Source: Luteolibacter flavescens (GTDB lineage: Bacteria > Verrucomicrobiota > Verrucomicrobiia > Verrucomicrobiales > Akkermansiaceae). From it: DNA of 64,000 bases. The notes beneath the pieces are model-generated. The model was not told the origin of the DNA, did not search any database, and saw nothing but the letters and a program-made list of their open reading frames with translations. This document shows, piece by piece, positions 53,739 to 60,523 of the stretch. The translations under genes and the position numbers were made by a program. Each line of letters starts with the position of its first letter. Within the stretch, counting starts at the first letter, position 1. Location of the stretch: NCBI RefSeq assembly GCF_025950085.1, contig NZ_JAPDDS010000007.1, positions 219,796-283,795 on the forward strand. The letters run 5' to 3'.

Positions 53739-54943
53739 ATCTCCATCCCGATGATCCCCGCCTGAGCGCCTGGGTGCTCGGCGAACTCCCGGCCGACGAA
53801 GCCGATGCTGTGGCCTCTGCTGTGGCTGCCGATCCGCAGTTGCAGGCAGCCGTGACCGAGTTGCAGGGCGTGTGCGATTTTCTCGGCGGCACCTTTGCGG
53901 CACCGTCGCTCCGTCCCGAGCAGCGCGAGGCGGTCCGTCAGGCGGGTCGCAGCACGGTCATCGAGTTTCCCGCGCCGAAGAAAAAGGCGGGATTCCAGCA
54001 GTGGCATGCGCTGCTTGCCACGGCTGCTGTCATCACCCTCGGCGTTTTTCTCGCCTCCCAGATGGGGCAGGAGAGGGGTGCTGATTCCGGAATGGCGAAG
54101 CTTTCACCACCGGAGGCTGGCGATGCCCCTTCCATCCGACCGACAGTTGGCAAGGGTGATGCCCAAGGCGGCTCCCGCCATGTCCACGGGATCGATGACG
54201 CTTCCAGCACTGCTTTGGCGGACTTTTCCCATGTGAAGCTTCCGGACGCCGCAAAGCTCCCCGCGACACCGATGAATCAGGCCGCGGACATCGATCTGCC
54301 GCTCGTCGTCGGGCGGTCGAGCTATGACTGGGTGCGCGGCTGGATTCAGGAAAAGAACCAGCTTCCGCCGAAGGAAGCCGTTCGCATCGAGGAGCTTGCC
54401 AATGCTTTCCCGCTTCCGCCGGAAGAGGAGACGGAGTCCTTCGCTGGCCTGAAAGTCGCCTGCGTCTCGATGCCCTCGCGACTGACGGGCGAGGGACGTC
54501 TGGTGGGCGTCCAGATCGCCAATGAGTCGAATCAGGCGCGGCGTGTTTCGTGGGCCTTCCGTCCGGCGGCCGGTTCGCGCGGCGGGCTGGTCCGTGTGCT
54601 TGCATCGACAGGTGGAGCGGCGTCCGTGCCCTCGACCCTGCCCGCAGGCAATCGCACCTTGGTCCTCATCGAGCTGACCTCTGCCGCAGGAGAAGAAGTC
54701 GGCGACTTGGTCGTCGCTGCGGATGGCCGCAGCCGCCGTATCCCCGCCGTGGAGACGAAGGCACCGAGCCTTGAGCAGGCCGGGCTGGTCGCGGCTTTTG
54801 GCATCTGGCTGCGGGGCGAGGGGGTCGATGACACCCGGCTGCGCAGGATTCTGGTCGCTGCGGAGGAGAATCCTGACCCGCGGTCCGCCGAAATCCGGCA
54901 GCTTGTGGGCAAAGCCCTCGACATCGCTTCCTCGGGACGTTGA
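53735..54943 (+). CDS. Anti-sigma factor fused to a YfbK-like shell lacking its vWA domain
   Basis: The protein is 402 residues. Residues 1-80 are a cytoplasmic anti-sigma-like start (DPRLSAWVLGELPADEADAV), with a membrane helix at 92-108. Residues 190-228 match the vWF_A N-terminal module of YfbK (GRSSYDWVRGWIQEKNQLPP then KEAVRIEELANAFPL). Residues 302-396 match the C-terminal DUF3520-like module (LPAGNRTLVLIELTSAAGEE, GLVAAFGIWLRGEGVDD). The ~180-residue vWA domain with the MIDAS site expected between them is absent. Comparison with YfbK is from memory. Start overlaps the sigma stop. Confidence 0.75.
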   Translation: MNLHPDDPRLSAWVLGELPADEADAVASAVAADPQLQAAVTELQGVCDFLGGTFAAPSLRPEQREAVRQAGRSTVIEFPAPKKKAGFQQWHALLATAAVITLGVFLASQMGQERGADSGMAKLSPPEAGDAPSIRPTVGKGDAQGGSRHVHGIDDASSTALADFSHVKLPDAAKLPATPMNQAADIDLPLVVGRSSYDWVRGWIQEKNQLPPKEAVRIEELANAFPLPPEEETESFAGLKVACVSMPSRLTGEGRLVGVQIANESNQARRVSWAFRPAAGSRGGLVRVLASTGGAASVPSTLPAGNRTLVLIELTSAAGEEVGDLVVAADGRSRRIPAVETKAPSLEQAGLVAAFGIWLRGEGVDDTRLRRILVAAEENPDPRSAEIRQLVGKALDIASSGR

Positions 54944-54974
54944 CGAGCGGGCACGGGCTGACTTGAGTCGTGCC

Positions 54975-55418
54975 GTGTCCCGCATCAGCATCCCCGAATA
55001 CGCCATGGCGCTGGCCCATGTGGCCAGCATGCGCTCGGAAGACCCGTACCGGAAGGTGGGTGCCGCAGCGCTCGATTTCGACAACCGCGTGATCGGCACG
55101 GCCTACAATGGCCTCGCTCCGGGATTCAATGCTCCTCCCGGATTTTGGGACGACCGCGAGGCCCGGCAGAAATTCATGCTCCACGCCGAGGTGAATCTCT
55201 GCAGCCTCTTCCGCCGCGGTGAGGCCAAGATCATCGCCACCACGACCATGCCCTGCACGGCCTGCATGCAGACCCTGTGCGCCTATGGCATCAAGGAGAT
55301 CTACTACCGTGACATCTATCACGCCTCCGATGCCCCGGAAATCGCCCGCCTCTATAGCGTGAAGCTCGAGCAGGTCGAGTTCACGCCGTTCGATGGCACG
55401 GTGGGGCCGGTGGCCTGA
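54975..55418 (+). CDS. Deoxycytidylate deaminase family protein
   Basis: The protein is 147 residues from a GTG at 54975; a TTG at 54963 is possible. The zinc site is HAEVNLCSLFRRGEA (HAE) with MPCTACMQTLCAYG (PCxxC). Other blocks are MALAHVASMRSEDPYRKVGA and YGIKEIYYRDIY. The family deaminates dCMP to dUMP for thymidylate synthesis, or another cytosine nucleotide. It starts 31 bp after the anti-sigma stop and ends the same-strand run that began at 50295. Confidence 0.87.
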   Translation: MSRISIPEYAMALAHVASMRSEDPYRKVGAAALDFDNRVIGTAYNGLAPGFNAPPGFWDDREARQKFMLHAEVNLCSLFRRGEAKIIATTTMPCTACMQTLCAYGIKEIYYRDIYHASDAPEIARLYSVKLEQVEFTPFDGTVGPVA

Positions 55419-55425
55419 GGGATCC

Positions 55426-56196
55426 TTACTTTGCGGCAGCCGGCTCGGCGACGTCGCCGCCGAAGAAGCCCTTGATGTAGCCGTATTCCATCATCGTGTC
55501 CTGCCATGCGGCGAGCAGGGCGGGGTTCTGGAAGATGCGCACGGCACGGGCCATTTCGCCCTCGGCGTCCACTTCCCGGCCCTCGGAGAAGGCAATCGCC
55601 GCGTCTGCGAAATACGGATATGGGGAATCATCGAGGTAATCGTATTTCTTCGACATCGAGACCGCCTCGGCCTTCTTGTCGAGCTTCAGCTTGCAAAGCA
55701 GGAGCTTGAACTCGACCAAGCGGGCGACTTGCAGGTCCTCCTGACCGGAAGCCTTCGAAACGAGGGTCAGCACCTTCTCCAGATTCTTTTCGGCGGATTC
55801 CCAGTTCTTGGTGACGAAGTCCAGCTCGGCAATGTTGAAGACGATGCTGGATTCGTTCGGAGCGAGCCTGTCCGCCTCCTTGAAGTGCTCCATCGCCTTG
55901 TCGAAGTTGCGGAACTCGACCTGGCAGGCACCCAGGATGTTATGGATTTCCGGCCGGTCCTTGAAGATCTTGGACGCCTCTTCTGCCTTCACGATGGCTT
56001 CGAAAACCCGCTTCTGGTTGAAAAGCTTCTGGGCTTCGGCCAGAGCGATCTCGAATTTCTCGCGATCCTCTTTCGGAAGATTGGAGAATTCTACCATGAA
56101 GGCTGGGACCTCTTTTTTCGTGGGTGCCTGGGCCTCTTGACCATTCACGGCGGCAAGCGGGACGAGGCAGCAAAGGAAAGTCGCGATGGATTTCAT
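55426..56196 (-). CDS. Secreted TPR protein
   Basis: The protein is 256 residues (MKSIATFLCCLVPLAAVNGQ), with a signal peptide cleaved near residue 19. Helix repeats follow: AEAQKLFNQKRVFEAIVKAE, RPEIHNILGACQVEFRNFDK, SIVFNIAELDFVTKNWESAE and LQVARLVEFKLLLCKLKLDK, in TPR-like pairs. It probably acts as a periplasmic scaffold; partners unknown. It is convergent with the deaminase gene (7-bp gap). Confidence 0.8.
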   Translation of the reverse strand: MKSIATFLCCLVPLAAVNGQEAQAPTKKEVPAFMVEFSNLPKEDREKFEIALAEAQKLFNQKRVFEAIVKAEEASKIFKDRPEIHNILGACQVEFRNFDKAMEHFKEADRLAPNESSIVFNIAELDFVTKNWESAEKNLEKVLTLVSKASGQEDLQVARLVEFKLLLCKLKLDKKAEAVSMSKKYDYLDDSPYPYFADAAIAFSEGREVDAEGEMARAVRIFQNPALLAAWQDTMMEYGYIKGFFGGDVAEPAAAK

Positions 56197-56257
56197 GGCA
56201 GGGGAATTCTTAGCCGCAAGCTAGGCAGTGGCGGATGACCGTGCAAGCCGGGGTTTT

Positions 56258-56836
56258 TCAGCGGGCGTAAAGTCCCCGCTCCCTGATGTAGCGCGCGACT
56301 TCCGCATCCAGCCATGGCAGCTCTTCTCGTCCATCTGCCGCAGCTTCGCGGATCGCCGTAGCAGAGGCGGGGTGCGTTCCGGTCAGGAAATGCATCGTCC
56401 ATCCGGGGTGAGGGGCCGGCTCGCCATCGCGGGCGAAGACGATGAACTCCACCAGCCCGGCAAGTCTCTCCGGTTCCTTCCAGCGCGGCAGGGCCCGCCA
56501 TTGGTCTGCCCCCATCAGCCAGAAGAGACGGGCATCGGGGAAGCGGCGGGTCATTTCCTCCGCGGTCTCATACGAGTAGGAGGGCGGGGGACGGCTCAGG
56601 TCGAAGTCATCGACCACGGCCCACGGCAGGTCGCGGGTTGCGAGGCGGGCCATTTCCAGCCGGTCTCCCGCGGGCGCGCTGGTCAAGCCCAGCTTGTGCG
56701 GGGAGGTATGGCAGGGGAAAAAGCGGACCTGATCCAGATCCAGCAGTTCCTTTGCCCGCAAGGCGATCTCGACATGCCCCTGATGGATCGGGTCGAAGGT
56801 GCCGCCGAAAAGCGCGATGCGGCGCGGCGTGCTCAT
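56258..56836 (-). CDS. nadD: Nicotinate-nucleotide adenylyltransferase
   Basis: The protein is 192 residues from an ATG at 56836. The nucleotidyltransferase motif is ALFGGTFDPIHQGHVEIAL, and the second block is HPASATAIREAAADGRE. FPCHTSPHKLGLTSAPAGDR, LEMARLATRD and LFWLMGADQWRALPRW are typical. It joins ATP and nicotinate mononucleotide to give deamido-NAD in NAD synthesis. The start overlaps the araC-type gene's stop (ATGA, 56833-56836). Confidence 0.93.
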   Translation of the reverse strand: MSTPRRIALFGGTFDPIHQGHVEIALRAKELLDLDQVRFFPCHTSPHKLGLTSAPAGDRLEMARLATRDLPWAVVDDFDLSRPPPSYSYETAEEMTRRFPDARLFWLMGADQWRALPRWKEPERLAGLVEFIVFARDGEPAPHPGWTMHFLTGTHPASATAIREAAADGREELPWLDAEVARYIRERGLYAR

Positions 56837-57579
56837 GCCATGCCGCGCTTTTTCATGTGATCCCGGTAGGCCGCCGGGGGCATGCCCACCATGCTGCGGA
56901 ATTGCCGGGTGAGCGCGGTCTGGTCGCCATAGCCGCACTCCAGTGCGACGTCGGCGATGGCCATCGGCGTTTCCGCCAGCAGCTTGGCCGCGTGGCCGAT
57001 GCGGGCCTTTCTCACGAACTGCGTGGTGCTGAGTTGGAAGACGCGGCGCATCCGCCTCTCAAGCTGGGTCGGCGTGAGCTTCGCGATCGCCGCAAGCTCC
57101 GCAGCCCGGAGCGGGTCGTCCAGATGGTCGCGCACGTGCTCGACTACCTTGGCGATGCCCGCCAGCTCGGCGTCACCCTCGCGGGGAGCCCGCAGGTCGC
57201 GGGAAACGGAGGCCAGGCCGATGATCTTTCCATCGCGGTCGTGCAGCGGCACCTTGGTCGCGAGATACCAACCCTGGCTGCCGTCGCGGTTCAGGGAAAG
57301 CTCCAGTTGGTCAACGATTTCGCGTCCACCTTCCAGCACCTCCTCGTCCTGCTCGCGATAGACCTCGGCCAGCGCACGAGGGAAGAAGTCCTCGGCACGC
57401 CGCCCGATCAGCCGCCGTGCGTCCTTGATGCCGGTGCGGTCGGCGAATCCCTGGTTGAGTGCCCGGTAGCAGCGGTCGGTGTCCTTCAGGCAAAACATCA
57501 CGTCGGGCAGGACGGCAAACAACCGCTCGCAAAAACGCGGTGAGTCCACTTTCCCGATGAAGCCTGTGTCGATCGCCAT
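56833..57579 (-). CDS. PAS domain-containing AraC family regulator
   Basis: The protein is 248 residues. A PAS domain occupies about 14-125 (RLFAVLPDVMFCLKDTDRCY, GWYLATKVPLHDRDGKIIGL), and the AraC helix-turn-helix pair about 148-245 (LAAIAKLTPTQLERRMRRVF, FVRKARIGHAAKLLAETPMA and ALECGYGDQTALTRQFRSMV). The PAS domain may bind a small ligand or redox group. The gene overlaps nadD by 4 bp, so NAD synthesis and this regulator are probably cotranscribed. Confidence 0.88.
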   Translation of the reverse strand: MAIDTGFIGKVDSPRFCERLFAVLPDVMFCLKDTDRCYRALNQGFADRTGIKDARRLIGRRAEDFFPRALAEVYREQDEEVLEGGREIVDQLELSLNRDGSQGWYLATKVPLHDRDGKIIGLASVSRDLRAPREGDAELAGIAKVVEHVRDHLDDPLRAAELAAIAKLTPTQLERRMRRVFQLSTTQFVRKARIGHAAKLLAETPMAIADVALECGYGDQTALTRQFRSMVGMPPAAYRDHMKKRGMA

Positions 57580-57837
57580 GTCCGCGGATTAAAACCTGCC
57601 TTCCCCGGCAAGCAAGGGGGATCAGGCCCGGAAATGGGAAGCCCCCGGACACTAGAGGGGGGAACCGTTCCAGTGTCCGGGGGCCGTGGTCCCAGTTGCC
57701 TGGGGGCTGTGCAACTATCCCTTACGGGGAGCAACCTGTCCGATTTCCCCCCTATTGGCCAGCACGGAATCGTCACCTACGAAAAATTCCTAATGAGAGC
57801 CGACCTCAGTTCCGTTTTGCACGGTTCTGATAATCTG
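57580..57837. other. Structured intergenic region upstream of the PAS-AraC/nadD operon
   Basis: This 258-bp stretch holds a perfect 13-bp inverted repeat (GCCCCCGGACACT at 57641-57653, AGTGTCCGGGGGC at 57672-57684) whose loop contains a second palindrome (GGAAC, C, GTTCC at 57661-57671). Nearby is AGTTGC...GCAACT (57694-57716). On the minus strand this could be the 3' end of the M56 gene transcript or the 5' leader of the araC-type gene. No coding sequence is convincing. Confidence 0.6.
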
Positions 57838-58743
57838 TTAGTTGCCGGGAAATGGGTCCGCGCTCAGGCGGATCTGAATTTCCTCTACGGGGATCGCGGG
57901 CTTCGGTGGCGGATCGGCGCGTCGGATCACTGCCAAGCCTAGGGCCGTGAGACTGGTGAGCACCAGCAAGGCCGATAGCGCGGCCCGCGAACCTTTCGGC
58001 ACCTTGGAAAACATGCGCTTCACCCGCGCCTCCAGCCCGCTTTCGTGAGCCATCGCGAGCGTGGTGGCAGGTGAACGTGTGGAGGCCGCGAGATCGCAGA
58101 GGACATTCGCGTAACGCTCCGGCCCCATGCCGTCTGCCAGCACTTCCTCATCGCAGGCAAATTCGCACTGGTCGGCGAGGCGGCGGGCCATCCACCACAC
58201 CAGCGGATTGAACCAATGGAGTGTGCAGGCCACGGCGCCGATCGCCCGAAGTAGGGGATCGCGTCGCCGGTGATGCTTGATTTCGTGCGCGAGCACCGCG
58301 TCGCGGGTCTCCTGTGGCCACTCGCGCCACGCCGCGGGGACGAAGACGACGGGCTTGAAAATCCCGGCTGCGACTGGTCCCGAGATGCCTTCCAGCAGCC
58401 GGATATCGACAAGCGCTTCCCCGGCCTCGCGCACCTCGATTCTCTCCGAGTTCTTCCGCCAGCGATGCAGCGCCACGAGGGCTGCGAACAATCGTGTGGA
58501 GAAGAGCAGCACGCCTGTGCCCCATATCCACGGCAGCCATGAGATCAGGTCCGGGGCATCGCTCCGGGTGCCGTCGGCAGGGGGCAGCACCCGCCACTCC
58601 GGCAGGAAAAAGAGCAGGGGAAACACCGCCAGCAGACCCAGCGCCATCAATGTGAGCCGCGGATCACGCGCCTCATCCCGCCGCCCGGCGAACCACACGA
58701 CTGCGGCGGAGATCAGCGAAAAGGCGATGGCGGTGGGGAGCAT
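57838..58743 (-). CDS. M56 (BlaR1/MecR1-type) membrane metallopeptidase without sensor domain
   Basis: The protein is 301 residues. Three N-terminal helices (LPTAIAFSLISAAVVWFAG, LMALGLLAVFPLLFFLP, LPWIWGTGVLLFSTRLFAA) precede the cytoplasmic protease domain with HEIKHHRRRDPLLRA (HExxH) and ADQCEFACDEEVLADGM (third ligand region). After a last helix (ALSALLVLTSLTALGLAVIR) only about 28 residues remain, so the penicillin-binding sensor of BlaR1 is absent. It would cleave or inactivate BlaI on a signal sensed differently. It is 6 bp downstream of blaI. Confidence 0.88.
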   Translation of the reverse strand: MLPTAIAFSLISAAVVWFAGRRDEARDPRLTLMALGLLAVFPLLFFLPEWRVLPPADGTRSDAPDLISWLPWIWGTGVLLFSTRLFAALVALHRWRKNSERIEVREAGEALVDIRLLEGISGPVAAGIFKPVVFVPAAWREWPQETRDAVLAHEIKHHRRRDPLLRAIGAVACTLHWFNPLVWWMARRLADQCEFACDEEVLADGMGPERYANVLCDLAASTRSPATTLAMAHESGLEARVKRMFSKVPKGSRAALSALLVLTSLTALGLAVIRRADPPPKPAIPVEEIQIRLSADPFPGN

Positions 58744-58749
58744 GGCGGG

Positions 58750-59121
58750 TCAGTCCTTCTTGTCGATGAGGGTGCGGATCCGCTCGATTTCCTCGGTGCT
58801 GAGCTGCTGGTCCTTCGGATCGAGCAGCGCCGCCACCAGCTTCTCCGGCTTGCCGTCGAAGAAGGTGGAGAGCAGTTGCTTCAGCGCCGAGCGCTTTGCC
58901 TTCTTCTCCGGCACCGCGGGGCGGTAGATGTAGCGGCGCGAGTCCTTGCGATACTCGACCAAGCCCTTCTCCATCATCGTGGCCAGCAGCGCCCGCACGG
59001 CCGAGTAGGTCGGCGGCTCCGGCATGTCTTCCATCACCTCCTGCGCCGTGGCTTCACCGCGGCGATAGAGAATGTCCATGACCTGCCGCTCCCGCTTTGC
59101 CAGACTTTCCGCATTGCTCAT
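58750..59121 (-). CDS. BlaI/MecI/CopY family transcriptional repressor
   Basis: The protein is 123 residues (MSNAESLAKRERQVMDILYR). The winged helix contains KRERQVMDILYRRGEATAQE, MPEPPTYSAVRALLATMMEK and GLVEYRKDSRRYIYRPAVPE. The C-terminal dimerisation and cleavage segment follows (KKAKRSALKQLLSTFFDGKP). It is the first gene of a two-gene operon with the M56 peptidase. Three 16-bp operator copies lie in its divergent promoter region. Confidence 0.92.
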   Translation of the reverse strand: MSNAESLAKRERQVMDILYRRGEATAQEVMEDMPEPPTYSAVRALLATMMEKGLVEYRKDSRRYIYRPAVPEKKAKRSALKQLLSTFFDGKPEKLVAALLDPKDQQLSTEEIERIRTLIDKKD

Positions 59122-59139
59122 GACAGGGTCATACGATCC

Positions 59140-59155
59140 TGCTGGAAAAGCTGCA
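59140..59155 (+). promoter_or_regulatory. BlaI operator candidate, site 1
   Basis: TGCTGGAAAAGCTGCA matches the consensus TGCTGGAAAAACAGCA at 14 of 16 positions. It starts 18 bp upstream of the blaI start codon. Confidence 0.7.
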
Positions 59156-59162
59156 ATTTAAA

Positions 59163-59178
59163 TGTTGAAAAAACAGCA
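59163..59178 (+). promoter_or_regulatory. BlaI operator candidate, site 2
   Basis: TGTTGAAAAAACAGCA matches the consensus at 14 of 16 positions, 23 bp from site 1, about two helical turns. Confidence 0.7.
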
Positions 59179-59206
59179 CAAAGGAATTGACCGCGGAATC
59201 CCGAAG

Positions 59207-59222
59207 TGCTGTTTTTCCAGCA
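59207..59222 (-). promoter_or_regulatory. BlaI operator candidate, site 3
   Basis: On the minus strand this reads TGCTGGAAAAACAGCA, the best palindrome of the three (arms TGCTG and CAGCA). It is 44 bp from site 2 and ends 2 bp before the ATG of the divergent lipoprotein gene, where binding would block transcription or translation of that gene. Confidence 0.7.
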
Positions 59223-59224
59223 CC

Positions 59225-60193
59225 ATGAAATGGAACGCTAAGTCGATGTGGTCCCGTCTGCGGGCCGGTGGTTTCTTCTTCACCCCCACGCTGGCAGCGC
59301 TGTGGTTATCCGCATGTGCGCCTCAAGCACCATATGGTCCGCCGGGTAGATCAAATCAGGACTTCATCGGAGCTTTGCCGAATGTGACCATTCCCGACAT
59401 TCCGGCAGAACCTTCCACTGACGTCTCGAACATCGTGACCGCGGGCAATCGAAGCGGTCTGGGTGCGGTCAACCGCAACAGCATCGATGCCATCCTGAAC
59501 GACCCCAAGCCAGCCGCCACGCGCGAATCAAAGCCGAGGCAAAAGGCCGCCGAAGAGCGTCCCGGTCTCGCCACCGCCTTCGGGGATTCCGTGGTCTCCC
59601 CGTGGTATAACAAGTCATTCACCCGCGAGTCCTCGAAGCCGGACGGCACCGGTGTCGTCTTCTACAACAATCGCGAGGGCATCGATGCAATGACCGGCTC
59701 AAAGTGGAAGATGAGCCCGCTCGAGACCGCCGCCGGCGAAAAGCTGGAGTGGGGGATCAAAGGTGGCTTCCGCTATCTGCCCACCTATAAGACGTGGACC
59801 AGCGACCAACGGCGCTTCGTGGTCGGCAAAAACGATGGCCACTACTCCATCGTCCTCAAAAACCGCTGCAAGAGCCGCCTCGAGGTCGTGCTCAGCGTGG
59901 ACGGCCTCGATGTGATGGACGGCAAGAAAGCTTCCTTCGCCAAGCGCGGCTACATCATCGATCCGAATGAAACGCTGGAGGTGAAGGGCTGGCGCACCAG
60001 TCCCGAGACGGTCGCTCGTTTCCGCTTCTCCACCGTCGCGGGTTCCTATGCGAATCTCGCGCATGGCGATCACCGGAATGTCGGTGTTATCGGCCTGGCC
60101 GTCTTCACGGAAAAGGGCGTCGATCCTTGGACCTGGATGCCGCAGGAAGTGAATGACCGCCTCAACGCCCGGCCCTTCACGAAGGCACCCTGA
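59225..60193 (+). CDS. Lipoprotein of unknown function, probably BlaI-controlled
   Basis: The protein is 322 residues from an ATG at 59225. A basic N-terminus and hydrophobic core (GGFFFTPTLAALWLSAC) give a lipobox with Cys near residue 31. The mature part has a flexible region with IPDIPAEPSTDVSNIV and a C-terminal domain from about 120, with GVVFYNNREGIDAM, RFVVGKNDGHYSIVLKNRCK and VEVVLSVDGLDVMDG-like LEVVLSVDGLDVMDGKKASF. No family is assigned. Its start lies 2 bp from operator site 3, opposite blaI. Confidence 0.75.
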   Translation: MKWNAKSMWSRLRAGGFFFTPTLAALWLSACAPQAPYGPPGRSNQDFIGALPNVTIPDIPAEPSTDVSNIVTAGNRSGLGAVNRNSIDAILNDPKPAATRESKPRQKAAEERPGLATAFGDSVVSPWYNKSFTRESSKPDGTGVVFYNNREGIDAMTGSKWKMSPLETAAGEKLEWGIKGGFRYLPTYKTWTSDQRRFVVGKNDGHYSIVLKNRCKSRLEVVLSVDGLDVMDGKKASFAKRGYIIDPNETLEVKGWRTSPETVARFRFSTVAGSYANLAHGDHRNVGVIGLAVFTEKGVDPWTWMPQEVNDRLNARPFTKAP

Positions 60194-60235
60194 TTTCCCG
60201 GTAACCGCGGCGGCGTCCATGCCTCCGGACACGAG

Positions 60236-60289
60236 AAAGGCGTGAGCCGTAGTCCCCCCGGATTCCGACTCACGCCTTTTCTGGTTTTT
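60236..60289 (+). terminator. Rho-independent terminator of the lipoprotein gene
   Basis: An 11-bp stem (AAAGGCGTGAG at 60236-60246 with CTCACGCCTTT at 60269-60279) has a 22-nt loop and the T-rich tail TTTTCTGGTTTTT. It starts 43 bp after the stop codon. Confidence 0.75.
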
Positions 60290-60492
60290 CGCGGAAATCC
60301 GCACGGCCTGCCCTTGATCGGAAGCTCCCCCCGGAACTTGCCAATTAAGATAATGCGGCGCTTGGGTTTCCCGCGTGCTGAAACGGTATCCGAAATGGAT
60401 TCCGCTCAGGTTGGTGGAAAATGTCCCACGACCTGTTTTTAGCTAGGAAGAAATGGCAGCGGGCGAAGAAACTTGTTCACAGCCATTCACAA

Positions 60493-60520
60493 ATCGCCTC
60501 AAGCGACCGCTTGAAGCGAT
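60493..60520 (-). terminator. Hairpin directly after the glnD stop codon
   Basis: On the minus strand ATCGCTTCAAGCG pairs with CGCTTGAGGCGAT over 13 positions (one G-U pair) around a GT centre, 3 bp after the glnD stop. The following T-run is weak, so it is a probable but not certain terminator. Confidence 0.6.
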
Positions 60521-60523
60521 GAT

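Noticed and set aside
57580..57837. Known NAD-type riboswitch upstream of nadD
   Set aside because: The hairpins do not match a layout I can recognise as an NAD riboswitch, so the region is reported only as structured.
57634..57942. A 102-codon plus-strand frame over the structured gap and the end of the M56 gene
   Set aside because: It covers palindromes and antisense of the peptidase C-terminus and has no conserved motif.
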